Positions 1 to 14,674 of a DNA stretch of 64,000 nt are shown here, one piece after another. How positions within the stretch are numbered: the first letter of the stretch is position 1; every line of letters starts with the position of its first letter. This DNA is from Opeltia flavorubescens (lineage: Eukaryota; Ascomycota; Lecanoromycetes; Teloschistales; Teloschistaceae). The notes under the pieces are model-generated. The model did not search any database. It was not told the origin of the DNA and saw nothing but the letters and a program-made list of their open reading frames with translations. Location of the stretch: contig KE546978.1 in the NCBI GenBank assembly GCA_000442125.1, positions 620,001 through 684,000 of the forward strand, in the 5' to 3' direction. The position numbers were made by a program, and so were the translations under genes.

Positions 1-3000
1 TTAAAAAGGGTTTATAACTTTTAAAGAGTTAATAAATTCTTTAAATATTTCATAAATAATTATACTTTTAAAATAATAGATAATCTATTATTTAAACCTT
101 TATATAATTTTTTAATTACTAAATTAAAGGTTTTATAAACTTATATTAATAAAAACCTAGTAAAAAAGTTTATTTATTATTTAATATCGCGAGCTAGCGC
201 TTTAATTATATTTATAAAAAAAAAAATTATAGCTAGCGCCTTTATATTAACTACTAAAGGTTAAACCGGGTTATTATTAAAAACTAATATCTTTTTCCTT
301 TAATATTAAAAACCTTAAATAGACTATATAAAGTAATAATCTTTACTTACCTAAATATCTAAAATACCTACTATTATATTAGAGTCCGAAAAGATAATAA
401 ATAAAAGATAATATTTTATATTTATTATAACTATTTTAAATATTATATTATACTATTTAATTTAATAAATACTTTAATTACCTTTTTAATATATAATAAT
501 AATATTTTAGAAAATTTTTTAGATTTTTTTATTATAATATATATAAATAATTTACTAGTTTATTCTAAAAAAAAGACGAGTATTTAATATATATATAAAA
601 AGTTCTTATAAAACTATTATAATATAAATTATATATTAAATTAAAGAAATATTTATTTAATATATATAAAATTAAGTTTATAGAACTTATTATTCGCTTT
701 AATAGTATTATAATAAAAAAGTCTTATATTAAATATATAAAGAATTAGCCTTTTTTGAAATTATACTATAATATATAATATTTTTTTAAATTTATAAACA
801 TTTATTAATATTTTATTAAAATATTTTTATAGATAATACTACTACTAATATCGCTATTAAAAAATAATAATAAAAAGAAATTTAATATTAAATTTATTTT
901 AATTAAAAAAATAATTAATATATTTAAAATATTAAAGAAACATTTTATAATAATATTTATCCTATAATAATTTAATTATATATTTTAGATTTATATTAAA
1001 ATAAACGCTTAAAAGTATATTATTTTAATAATTATTTTATAGCTTTTTAATATTAGTATATAAATTTACTAATACCTTATCGCTTATTAATTTTAAAAGA
1101 AAACGACGGTTAAATATAACTATAATATTAAAAATTTAAAAATACTAGTTATCGTTTATATCTATAAATAATAGCGATATTATATTAAAGGAGCCCTTTA
1201 TAAAATAAAAGTTATTATTAATTATATAAATTTTTATAACTTTTTTATAAAGAAGGAGCTTAATTATAAAAACGCTAGATAATAAAAATAGCTAGCTAGG
1301 CTAGATCTAGACCTAAAATATAGGCTAGGTAAACTAAACCCTATTAATATAATATTATAGAGAAGCGATTATAAAGTATTTAAAGCTTATATTACTTTTA
1401 ATATTTTAAATTAAAAGTATATCTATTTAAATTTATATTTTAAAAATTTTTAAAAGAATTTTAAAAAAAGTATAAAACTAATTATAAATCTTTTAAAAAT
1501 CTAATACTACTTATTTAAAACTTTTATAAAATATAATAAAAATAAATTTAAAAGCCTATAAAAAACTTTAAATAATATTAAAAAATTATTAAAAAATAAT
1601 AAAAAGAGCTATTTTAATAATAAAATATTATTAAATAATTTTAAAAATATTTAAAAAAACTTTTAAAAGTTATTTAAAAATATTAAAACCGCTATTAAAA
1701 ATATTTAAAAAATAATAATAATATACTATATAATAAAAAAAATAAAAGTTAATATTTTTAATAAAAAAAGTAAACTTTTAAAAAATACTTTTAAATACGG
1801 ATTTTTAATCAAGGGTTGTATATTTAATATCTATATAAAAGAGCGCGATAATATTATATTATTTATACTTTTTTATAATGGAAAAATACCTTTAATATTA
1901 ATAAAAAAAAATACTTTAAAAAGCGATATAAAAACGTTAATTTTACTTTTTATAATTAAAAGGAAGTCTTTTAAAGTAAAAAAGAAATAAATATTAATAA
2001 AAATTTATAGTTTTAAAGTATATAAAAAGCTAAAAGCTTTTTATAAATCTAATACTATTATAAATAATAATACTTAATCGATTCCTTTAAATAACTTTAA
2101 TAATTTTAAAACCTTATAATTAAAATAATAAATTATTAAAAAAACGGCTTTAAAGAATATATATAATATACCCCTATTATTTTTTTACTATATTATAAAA
2201 AGGTTCTAAAAGCTCGATAATATAATTAAAAAATTAGTATTTTTAAAAAAAAAAGTTACTTAATAATTTATGAAGCGTTTATATAATATTAAAATAATTT
2301 AATAAAAATTATAAATAATAATAAAATTAAAAATTATTTTATTATAATAAAAAATAATATTTATTTTTTAATAGAATTAAATAAAAGGCTTTTAAATATA
2401 ATTATAATAATTTTATAATAGGTTATTTTAATTATAGAAAAATATTAAAGTTTATTTACTAAAAATACTTTTAATTAAATATAATAAAGNATATTAAATA
2501 CTATATATATACCTATAATATATACTATTAAATAAAACCTATAAGGTATAAAATATATAGTAAAACATGGCTATTAAAAAGATTTTTAAAATTATTTAGC
2601 GATTTAATTATAAATTTTATTATTAATTTATCCTTATATAAACGCCTTTATATTATATATAATTCGATTTTTATAATAATCGACCGCTATATAAAATTTA
2701 CTATATATATATTTTATATTAAATAACTATAACTATAGAAGAGCTAGTAGATACCTTTATTAATAAAATATATAATTATTATAATATATTTAAATCGCTA
2801 ATCTTTAATTAAAAAATTTTTTTTATTTTATAATTTTAATCTATACTTTATTATTATTTAAAAATTAAATATTATTTAAATATTATTTTTTATCTATAAA
2901 CCGATAAATAAATTAAATAATAAAATTAAACTTTAAAATAATTTTTAAAAGGTTTTATTAACTATAATTAAAATAATTAAAATAAATAGCTATTTTTTAT

Positions 3001-4150
3001 AGAACTTATATATAATAATAGTAAATATATTTTTATTAATATAATACTATTCTTTATTATTATTAATAAATATTTTAATTTAAAAAATAATATTTAAGTC
3101 GATAATATTAAAGATAATATATTTAAAGCGCGTTAATATATTAAAAAAATTTATATATATAAATATATATATTTAGCTTAAAAACTAATAAAAAGTAATA
3201 ATAGAAAAGTAATTTAAATATTATAACTAAAAATATTCCATAAAATTCTTTACTATTAATAATATAATATAATTAAATAGATATAATATTAAAATTAAAA
3301 AACTATTAAAAAAATTAGATTATAAATTCTATAAATCTTTTAAAATAATAGAACTAGTAAATTTATAATTATACCGTCTAGAACTTCTAATATTAGTAGA
3401 TTATATTTATCCTATTTTTTATATCTCTTTTTTTAAACTATATATAATAGTAAAAAAAAGAGATAAAAAAAATTTATTATTTTTATTTATTAATAGTAAA
3501 AAGTAATATAAAATAAAAAAAATAATTAATTTAAAAACATATTATAGGAAATTATAATATTTAATAAAATAGTTTAATTATAACTTTAAAAATAATAGCT
3601 AGCTTAATATTAAAAAAATATTAAGAGCTAGTAAATGTATAAAAAACTTTTATTATATATATTCTAAAAAATTATTAAATAATAGTAAAAAGGGCTTTTT
3701 AAAAGAAAAAAAAAAATTATAATTAAACTATATATAAATATATAAATAGAGTAATAAATAAAATAATAAATAATAATAAAAATATAAAATAATAATAAAA
3801 ATAAAATTTTATATAATTATTAAAATTTATTAATAGAATATATACTAAAAAATATATATTATAAAATATCTTATTAAAAAAAATTATAGTTAAAAAAAGG
3901 TTTTATTAAAATATAAATTTTAAAATTATAATTATTTAAAAGCGATATAGATTTAAAAATAAAATTTAAAAATAAAGATATAAAAATAAATACTAAAAAT
4001 AAATATAAAACGCTAGATAAATATAAAACTATATAATAATATTATTTTTTTTTACCTCGCTCTTATTAATAAAGAAAAAATTATTTTTTCTAGCTAAATT
4101 TAATTACTCCTCCTTAATAATTAAAGAATTTAAATAATTTTAATATAAAA
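1..4150 (+). mobile_element. Ty3/Gypsy chromovirus fossil, left end outside window
   Basis: This is a degraded LTR-retrotransposon of the Ty3/Gypsy group on the plus strand. Recognisable parts, in the order expected for Gypsy, are a reverse-transcriptase palm region near 400-620, a probable RNase H region near 850-1150, an integrase zinc-finger and core region near 2400-3100, and a C-terminal region near 3290-3640 of the kind that carries a chromodomain. It is heavily broken throughout by RIP and cannot be active. The distance from reverse transcriptase to integrase is longer than usual, so an insertion may lie between about 1200 and 2300. I could not find its LTRs; the right limit is a guess. 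It differs from the family of copies A-C. Confidence 0.6.
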
Positions 4151-5610
4151 TTCATATATAAAATTATATAAAAGGGGTAAATATATAATAAAATATATTA
4201 TATTAATATTTATATTAATTAAATTTTTTAAAATATAAATAGTTTTAATAATATTAAAAATATTAATAGTCTTTTTTTATTATATTTTAGTTTTTTTTTA
4301 AACCTCGATTTATTTATAGTTAAAAAGGATAATAATATATAAATAATATATAATATATCGCTTTTTATTTTTATTAATAATATTAATAGTAATAATAATA
4401 GAAATTATCTTATTAACTATTAAAATAAATTTTTAAAAAATTTATATAAATTAAAAAAGCTATTATAATATATAAACTTAATATACTAGTTTATATTTTT
4501 TATAAAGTTTTAAATAATATATATAATATTTAAAACTAATACTAGGCTTTATATAATAGATAAAAGTATAGTAAGTAATCAAATTATTTTTTATTTATTT
4601 TTTATTAAAGGTTTTTAAATAATAATAATAAATAAATAATATATATTATAATACTAGCTTTAATATATTAATTATAATAATCCTTTTATAAAACTAGAAT
4701 ACTTAATAATATTAAAATATTAAACGCTAATATATTTTAAAAAGTTTTTTTACTTATAAAAGTTTTAAAAACTTTAAAACCTATAATAAAAGATATAAAA
4801 GCTAGAAAAGATTTATAAAAAAATAAAGCTAGTAAATAAAAGTAAAATATAATAAAAATAATAAAAATTTAAATTAAAGAATAGGTTTATATTAAAGGAG
4901 AAATATTTATTATATACTTATAAATAAAAAATAGAATTATATTATTAAATGCGAGGTTCATAATACTAATAATATAAACTAAATTATCTAAAATTTTATA
5001 GCTCTAATTATTTAAAATAACTATAATATAGTATAATTATTAAATAAAATTATTAAGCGATATTAATTTTTATAGATATATTTTAATATAAGTATTTAAT
5101 AAATATTAAAGAATATTAATAATATATTATAACGTAATAGCTAATATTAATATTAATACCGAATAATTTTTAATATATAAAGTAAAACTATTTATATATT
5201 TTATATATAATAATAAAATACTTTATATATAAATATATATTAATATTATATATTTTTAAATTATTAATTTAACTAATATATATTTAAATACGCGCGCTTT
5301 ATATAAAAAGCTTAGCTATTTATTATATATATATCGCTTAATTATAAAATAGTAAGAATACTACTATAAAAAAAGAGATATTATTATAGTTAATAATAGT
5401 CTANCTTATTATAATATTATAAAGCCGTTATATAACTTTAGCTAAAACGTTATATCGCTATATTATATTAGTAGGAAAGNGGGCTTATATAATTAGAGNA
5501 ATTCCCNCTAATATTTATAGCTCTCTAGATATTAATATATATATATTCTCTANNTATAGCTNCNTNTATANNANNGTANAACGCTAGACTATTACCTATA
5601 CTTCTATACA
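4151..5610. repeat. Unassigned RIP-degraded DNA with a cluster of Ns
   Basis: AT-rich RIP-degraded sequence that I cannot assign to a family. Between 5404 and 5580 there is a dense cluster of N symbols and a few less mutated words. Directly to the right, copy A of the chromovirus starts abruptly in its interior. The Ns may therefore mark a collapsed or uncertain assembly junction between two repeats. Confidence 0.5.
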
Positions 5611-7655
5611 GTTTCCCTGCTATTATATCCTTTTTAGACTTCCTAGTAAATCTAGTAAAAGAATTAGCTTAATTCCGTTAATAATTAATTAATAGATATA
5701 TAAAAAAAAGCTATTAGATTAAAATTAAGGAATTTATTAAAGTTAATATAAAATTAAATAATAATATTATAAAACTATTATATTATAATATTAACGCGCT
5801 ATTCTATTTTAATAATAATAAACGAGACCTACGTTTAATAATACCTATAGATATAAAAAAAGAAATATTTTAGCTAGTATATAATAAAAGAGGCAATTTT
5901 AGTTATATATATATATATAAATATTTAATAGAAGGCCTCTATATATATAATACATTAATAAAGTTATATAAGTTTATTTACTACTACTTATAGTATTAAA
6001 TTAATTAAATACTTTATTACCGTTTATATAAAACCTTATAACTAGTATTTAACCTGATAAAACTGTTTTATATATTTACTATCGATTTTATCTTTATTTT
6101 ATTAAAATTATATAAAAAATATAATTATTAGATATTAATAATAGATAAATTTATTTAAATAGTTATTGATATATCTAAAACTATTATTTAAAGTAATAAA
6201 TAATAGGTTAAATAGCTATTAAATAGATTAATAAAACTAAATTAAAGTATATTATAAATAATAATTTTAAATCGCGATAAAAAGTTTGTAGGTTAACTAT
6301 AATATTAAATATTTAAAGTATTAAAGGGTAATTTATAATATTTTATAATTTAATATTTATAAATTAATTATATATTAAAATGGTTTAATTAAACCGCTAA
6401 AATAATTATATACTATTATATTATTATACTAAATAACTTTAGATTATAGCCTACTATTCTTTTATTAATATTAGCGGCTTTTAATAATTTTAGAAATTAT
6501 AATTTTATATCTAAAATACCTAATTAATTATTATTTAAATTTAAAACCTATAAAGTAATAGCATTTTTATATCTATTAAATCTTAAGTAAAATATTTAAT
6601 TAAAAGATATAATAAATTTTAAAGCTCCTATTAATATTTTAATTAAAAAACTAACTATTTTTTTAATTATAATATAAATAGCTTATTATTATAACCCGAT
6701 TATTTTAAAGGCTAATAAACTAATAAATATATTTATAGTATAGAATATTATAGTAGTAGTAACTATAAAAGAATATTAGCTTATATATATTAATATTTAA
6801 AATATTATTACCTTTATTATAATAAAAATAAAAGAATATTATAATATATATTATTAACTAGTTTATTTTAAGATAAGCGATTTTATAAAAATATATTTAT
6901 ATTATAGCTATAATATATTAAAATTTACTTTAAAAAAGATTAACTAATAATTAATAGGCTTTTTTAAAATTATCGAATATATTAAACTATTAGTTAATTA
7001 TTTAAAGCTATTATCTATTATAAAAATCTATAATATAATATTAATAATATATCTAAAGCCTATTATTAACTTTACCGAAAATTTCTATTAGCGTTATTAT
7101 ATACTTATACCCCTAGTCGTCGTTAATAATAATAAAAAGTTTAAAACTAAATAAATCCTTTATAAGCGTTATATCTATAAAAATAAAGGTTTTTTTATTT
7201 AATACTTTATTTATTAAATTAATTATAGGTTTAGAAATAATTAGTAAATATTGATATACTATTGAAATAATATTAAAGTAGTAATAAAAGAGTATAAACG
7301 CTATTTTAGCCTAAAATTAATTCTAGATTATACTAAAGCCGCTAACGATACTAATACCAATATTAAGTAGTAAGAATAAATTAAAGAGCTGCTTATTAGC
7401 GAGGAAGAGCCTATTATTAAAGGCTAATAGTTTTATTTATTACTAGTATCTATTACGGCTATACCGTATAGATAAAAGGCTGATAAAATAAATAGGGCTA
7501 AATAGCTACTATAGCTCGAAGGAGGCCTTTTAAGTATATTTACCTAGTTAGGTTTAGCGCCTTTTAGTATCTATATTTATTTAGTTGCAGATTCTATAAA
7601 TAAATAATTCTTTACCTTTAATATAATTCTATTACCCTATACCTATTATACAACA
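5610..7655 (+). mobile_element. Chromovirus copy A (Ty3/Gypsy), right part only
   Basis: This is the right-hand third of the same Gypsy chromovirus family as copies B and C. Alignment by eye to copies B (12,680 on) and C (31,880 on) starts near 5625 and runs to the LTR. Parts in order are an integrase zinc-finger and catalytic core region (about 5700-6500), a chromodomain region (about 7190-7320), and a 205-bp LTR. The left part is missing, and the edge lies beside a run of Ns. It is heavily RIP-degraded and dead. Confidence 0.75.
7451..7655 (+). repeat. LTR of chromovirus copy A (3' LTR)
   Basis: A 205-bp LTR that matches the 3' LTRs of copies B and C in length and sequence. It starts TATTACGG and ends ACAACA, which fits an original TGTT...AACA end pair after RIP on one side. 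The right flank begins AAATT; no matching left duplication exists because the left part of the element is missing. Confidence 0.8.
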
Positions 7656-8112
7656 AAATTATATTATAGGCGCTTATATTATATATCTCGCAGATTTTTT
7701 TTATTACTGTTATTATCGTTTTTTAAATAATTTCTTATATTTTAAAATTCTTCGGTTATTTTTATATTCTGTAATTTTTATATACTATTTTAAACTTTTT
7801 AATAATAGTTTTTCTAATTTTATTACCTTTTTAATACTTTAACGGCCTATTAATATATTAAAAAAATTATAAAAACGCCGGTAATAAGTTAACGTTAATA
7901 TTATAAATACTATATTCTAGTATAAAATAGAAACTCTAGTAGTTATAAACTAACTTATAAAATATATAGTCCTTAGTATTATTCGGATTTATTAATAGAA
8001 AGATCGGGAAAATAATAAATTAAACTACTATTCTTTCAAATAATTAAGCTAATTAGTTTTTTAATAAAAACGAGTTTATTTAATATTTATTTAAGCTTTA
8101 AATTAATAAAAA
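7656..8112. repeat. AT-rich spacer between copies A and B
   Basis: About 460 bp of AT-rich DNA. It keeps a few CA and TG dinucleotides (near 7690-7790), so it is slightly less mutated than its neighbours. I recognise no gene or element in it. Confidence 0.4.
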
Positions 8113-8117
8113 GATAC

Positions 8118-8327
8118 TATTACGGCTATACCGTATAAGCAAAAAGCTAATAGAGTAGGTAGGGCTAAATAGCTACTATAACTCGAAGAAAGCCTTTTAA
8201 GTATATTTATTTAATTAGATTTAGCGTCTTTTAACGCCTATATTTATTTAGTTATAGATTTTATAAATAAATAATTCTTTACCTTTAATATAATACTATT
8301 ACCCTATCTTTATTAAATATTAAATAG
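8118..8327 (+). repeat. 5' LTR of copy B
   Basis: Starts TATTACGG directly after the target duplication GATAC. The right end is uncertain by a few bases; the shared motif GTAATTAAAAGTAA that follows it in both copies B and C marks the start of the internal region, where the primer-binding site would lie. Confidence 0.8.
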
Positions 8328-11300
8328 TAGTAATTAAAAGTAACCTATATAAAATATAGAACAATTAACTTTTATATATATATACTATTAATTTTTATAT
8401 AGTATTAAATCCTTTAAATAGATTTAATATTCTTTTATTTATTAAACTACCGCTTTTATATTAATACTCGGTTAATAGAGTTAATTAAAATTAAATATAA
8501 TAGAAATTCTATTATAATAATAATAAGATAAATCTATAAACAATAATAATCTATTATAATAGTAATAAATTCCTTTAAATAAATTACTATTTATAGATAC
8601 CCGTCTAATTTAATTACTAGAACTTTTTATTTAAAACTTTTAAAATTAATTAATTACCATATTAATAAATCTAATAATTATACTAGCGATTACTATATTA
8701 TAATAGAGGGCTTTTAATATTAGTCTATTCTATTTAAATAGTAATAAATAGCTTATAAAGTCTATAAAATTATATAATATTTATTATTATATATATACTT
8801 TTCTATAATTTATAAAAATTAAATATAAAATTATAGATATATTATTAATATATTATAATCTAGTCTTTTATTAATAAAATAGAATAATTATATAATTTAC
8901 TATTATAATTAATAAATTTACTTATAAGTTATTAAAATTAAACAAAGGAATTAAATTATAGTATATATTTTTTAAAAACTATTTTAACGAGCTACTATTT
9001 ATTATACTAGCGTAGCTAGAGAAAATATATTATATCTTTAATAATATATACGTTTAAAAGNACCTTTTAATATATTTTTATAATATTATTATTGAAATAA
9101 AGAATATAAAAATAGTATTTATTAAAAATATTTAATTAATAATTAATATTTAATATTTTAATATCCGGTTATAAATATTAATTCTGGATAAAACGATAGT
9201 AACTATAATTAAAGCCTTTTTTTAAATTTTTTTAAAATAAAAAAAAATTAATTTAATATTTATAATAGTAATAAAAACTATAAAATATTAAAAATACACT
9301 TTTTATAAAAGGATAAAAATAAATAATATAAGAAAATAATAATATATCAACCGCTATAAAATAATTCTTTTTATATATTTAAATACTTATTTACGTATCT
9401 AAACTATATATAAAAAAACTAATTAAATATATTTCCTATTATATATTAATATTAGAATCTTTTTATAACTTTATAAATTCCGCTAATTAAAAGCGAGCTA
9501 AATATATAAAATAAATAGTATATTATTTAAAATAATCGTTAATAGTTTTTTTTTAAAATTATTATTCCGCTATAATAAAAATAAATTAAAAACTAGTAAA
9601 ATTATAATTATTAATAGTATAATAATAGTAGAAATTTATAAAAAAACCGCTAATTAAACAATTAACGAGCCTATTTTTAATAGGAAGCCCCTAGTAAGTA
9701 GAATTTAAATAATAAAATAGAATAGTATTCAAATTATAAAAATAACTTCTATTAATCAACGAACTTTACTATAACCGAATATATAATAAATTAAAAGCTT
9801 AATAAAACTCTATATACTATTATTAAAGATCCCAAATAATATACGAATATAATAGAACTCTATTTTTTTATAATAAAGTATATAAAACCTAAACTATATA
9901 AAATATATTAATATAATAAATACAACGAAATTTTTAAATTAAATAATACCTTATATTAATATTTACGCGCTAATTATAATAAAATACGACTTCTAACTAT
10001 AATTACTATAGTTAAACTAACTATTAAGCTAAATATTCTAGTAATACTAGTGTAAACTTATTTAAAACTAATTGAGTTATTTAAAAATATATTAAAAATT
10101 ATTAAACTAAAGTATAATCAATAATTATTATTATAAAGACCCTAATTTATTTATTTAACCGTAAAGAATATATTTATAGTAAACTTTCCCTTTTAAAAAG
10201 ACTATTATATAACTATAAATATTCGCTATAATCTAATATAGAAAATTATTACTTTTATTAAATTATAAACTATATAATTAATTTAATTAACCGAAAGTTT
10301 CTATTAAAATAACGACTACAGGCTATAATTTAAAAAATACTAGTTTTTATATCTATTAAAAATAATAGTAAAAGATAATATAGTATTATTAAATTTATAA
10401 TTTTTCAAATTTTTATATTTAATAAAAAGGCTATAAAGTTTATAATTATTATATATAAATTTTTTCTAACAAACCATCTAAGCGTTAATATATTTATTAA
10501 TATCGATATTATAAAATCTAAAAATATTAATATATACCTATCTATTAATATAATAACTATTAGCTTTTATAATAATATAATAATACTAATTATTATTAAT
10601 ACTAAAAGTACTAGAATAAATATAATTATTAATAATATTTAATATTTAATAATATTATTCTACGCTAGTAAAACTATTAAAATTATAAACCTATATTAAA
10701 ACCTATTAAACCTTCTATAAAATTATAACTTTATATATAAACTAAAAATATAAAATACTTTTATAAACTATATATATATTACAAATTATATATTTGAATA
10801 AATTTATATTTAAAATAGTTTATTATTTTTTCTTTAATTAGCTATAAAAACTTAATTAGGTACTATTTAAAAGTATAAAGCTAAAACTACTATTAAATCG
10901 GCTTTAAAAACTATAAACTAGTTATTAAAATATTAAAATAAAAGTTTAAATAGTTTTTAAAGAACTTTAAATATTATATAATAATCGCTATAATAGCTAC
11001 TATAGCTTTGAACACCGCTATTATACTATTTATTAATTTTAATTATTTGATAAAAATAGTATAATTTATAGAAATAATAGTTTTTAGAATGTAAATTTAG
11101 TAATTTATTCTAGCCGTTTTAATGAAACGCTATCTATATTTCGAATAAAATACTAGTAATATAATTAATATACTAAAATTAAAATATATAAATATACTAC
11201 TAATAAAAAACTAAAAATACATTTATAAACTCGGGTAAACCTATATATAATCTCTATAATAAAAAGATTTTTAATAAAACCTTTAATAAGTTTTATAAAT

Positions 11301-14300
11301 TAAATTAAATAAAATAAACTATTATAACTACCCTATTTTTATTTTTTTACTTTATAATATTAAAAATATTAAGTAAAACTTTAAAAGCTATATTATTATT
11401 AATATTTAAATATTTTATAAAATTATAATTTTTAATACCTATCTAATTCTATTATAAATACAAATTTTAATATAAATTTATAGTATTAAAATCCTTTTTT
11501 TAATAGATTTTATAAACTTTTTTTATTGATAATAAATTAATTAATAGTACTATTTTTATCTAATAATAGTTTTACATTGAAAGTAAAGAATAATAAAAGT
11601 ACTAATAATAAACTACAAAAACTTATTAACTTATATATAATAAATAAAAAATAGGATTTTATATCTATTTTACTTCTTTTATAAAGCCTATATTAATAAT
11701 ATTATAGTATTTTCTTTTAATAAAAGAATATATAGAGTATTTTAACTAGATTTTTAATATATTTAATATTATAAATCTATATTTATTATTTATAAAATTA
11801 TTTATTAGTTATATATCTATATATTTATTAAATTAAAAGATTAATACTTTTAAATTTACTATTATAAAAAATAAATTATAAATAATTTTAAAACTTTTAT
11901 TTTTATATACGCTTTAATAATTTAAAAAATAGTTTAATTTAATAAATTACCTTTAGTAAATTACCTTTAATAATATATTAGTAATTATATAACTATTATT
12001 AAACTATTTTAAAAATGAAAAACTTATATAAATTATAATATTATTATTAAAAGTAATATTTATAAAAAAGCTATTATTTAAAATCTATTAGTAATATCTA
12101 TATTTAAAAGATTTAATATATTCTATTATTTATAAAAGCTCTTTTTATTATTATAAATTCTAGTCTATTTTAATAACAGCTTAGTATTATATAAAAACCT
12201 AAATATTAGGAAAAAATTCAGTTTTATAATCTATATTTATTATAATTTAAATAAAGTTATTTATAAAATAGATAAAGAATTTAAATAGAAATTTAAGCGA
12301 TTAATTCTATTTTTTAGCCGTTTACTATTCGATACTAAAATATACTATTAATCTATAAAATAAAAAGTTATAGGTATTATTTAAATAATTAAAAAGATCC
12401 GCTATATAATTAAAGTAGTTAAATATATTATTATTATCTATATAGATTCTTTTATTATAGTTAATAATTTATTTTAAACTAGTTTAAATATAGTATCTAT
12501 AAAAAATTTAATTTTTATTTAATATAAGCTTTTAAATATTTTTAATACTCTAAGTTTAATATTTATTATAAATTTAGAATTATAAATATTATTTTAAATA
12601 TATTATTAAAGTTTATTAGTAATAAATATTATTAAAAAATCAATAAATTATTAAATATAAATATTTTTATAATATACTAATTTTTAATAAATTTAGTAGA
12701 AATATTAACCGAATTCTATTAATAATTAGTTAATAGGTATATAAAAAAAAGCTATTAGATTAAAATCAAAAAATCCTTTAAAGCTAATATAAAACTAGAT
12801 AATAATATTATTAAACTATTATATTATATTATTCACGCGCTATTATTCTTTAATAATAATAAGCGAGGTTTATATTTAGTAATTTCTATAAATATAGAAA
12901 AGAAAGTATTCTAGCTATATATATATATATATATATAAACGTTTAATAAAAAGCTTTTATAAATATAATCTATTAATAAAACTATATAAATCTATTAATT
13001 AGTATCTATAGTATTAAATTAATTAAATACCTTTCTACTATTTATATAAAATCTTATAGCTAGTATTTAGCCCGGTAAAACTTTTTTATATATTTATTAT
13101 TAATTTTATCCTTACTCTATTAAAATTATATAAAATATATTATTATTATATATCGGTAATAAATAAATTTATTAAAATAATTATTTATATATTTAAAAAT
13201 ATTATTTAAAATAAAAAATAATAAATTAAATAATTATTAAATAAATTAATAAAGTTAAATTTAAGTATATTATAAAAAATAATTTTAAATTATAATTAAA
13301 AATCTATAAATTAGCTATAATATTAGATATTTATAGTATTAAAAGTAGACTTTTTATATTCTATTATTTAATATCTATAAACTAATAATATATTAGAATA
13401 GTTTAATTAAACTACTAGAATTATTATTTATTATTATATTATTATATTAAATAACTTTAAATTATCGCTTATTATTTTTTTATAAATATTAATAACTTTT
13501 AATAACTTTATAAACTATAATTCTATATTTAAAATATCTAATTAAGTATTATTTAAATTTAAAATTTATAAAATACTAGATTTTTTATATTTATTAAATA
13601 TTAAATAAGTTATCTAGCTAGAAAATATACTCGATTCTAAAAATTCTATTAACGCTTCTATTAAAGAACTAACTGTTTTTCTAATTATATAATAAATAGT
13701 TTATTACTATAATTTAATTATTTTAAAAATTAATAAACCTAAAAATATATTTATAATATAAAATACTATAGTATTAATAATTATTAAAATATTTTAGTTT
13801 ATATATATTAATACTAAAGACGCTATTACTTTTATTATAATAAAAATAAAAAAATACTATAATTTATATTACTAACTAGTTTATTTTAAAATTAGTAATT
13901 TTATAAAAATATATTTATATTAAAGTTATAATATATCGGGGCTTATTTTTAAAAAGATCGAATAATAGCTAGTAGGCTCTTTAAAAATTATTAAACGTAT
14001 TAAACTATTTCCCTTTTATTTAAAACTATTATTTATTATAAAAATTTATAAAATAATATTAATAATATATTAAAAATCTATTATTAATTCTAGTAGTTAT
14101 CTCTACTAGCGCTATTATAAATTTATACCTCTAGTTAGTATTAATAATAATAAAAAGTTTAAAATTGAATAAATCCTTTATAAATATTATATTTATAAAA
14201 ATAGAGGTTTTTCTATTTAATACCTTATTTATTAGATTATTTATAGGTCTAAAAATAACTAATAAATATTTAACTACCGCCTAAACAATATTAAAGTACT

Positions 14301-14469
14301 AATAGAAGAATATAAACGCTATTTTAGCTTAAAATCGACTTTAATTTATAATAAGGCTATTAATAATACTGATACTAATATTAAATAGTAGGAATAAATT
14401 AAAGAGCCGCTTATTAAATAAAAAAAAGCCTATTATTAAAAGCTAATAGCTTTATTTATTACCGGTATT

Positions 14470-14674
14470 AATTATAGTTATATTATATAGGTAGAAAATT
14501 TATAGGATAAATAGGGCTAAATAACTACTATAGCTTAAACGAGGCCTTTTAAGTATATTAATCCAATTAGGTTTAGCGTCTTTTAGTACCTATATTTATA
14601 TAGTTATAGATTTTATAAATAGATAGTTCTTTACCTTTAATATAATAATATTATTTTATACCTACTATATAATA
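14470..14674 (+). repeat. 3' LTR of copy B
   Basis: A 205-bp LTR, the same length as the 3' LTRs of copies A and C. It is followed directly by the second GATAC duplication. Confidence 0.85.

Larger units (their letters stand above)
8118..14674 (+). mobile_element. Chromovirus copy B (Ty3/Gypsy), complete outline
   Basis: A full-length but RIP-killed Gypsy chromovirus of about 6.56 kb. LTRs lie at 8118-8327 and 14470-14674, and the 5-bp target duplication GATAC is intact on both sides (8113-8117 and 14675-14679). Internal parts, by comparison with the family, are a presumed gag and protease region (about 8330-11,300, by position only), reverse transcriptase (roughly 11,400-12,100), RNase H (about 12,150-12,450), integrase (about 12,680-13,500), and a chromodomain (about 14,200-14,330) close to the 3' LTR. 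Known chromoviruses use the chromodomain to target heterochromatin. The internal region has too many breaks to count. Confidence 0.85.
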
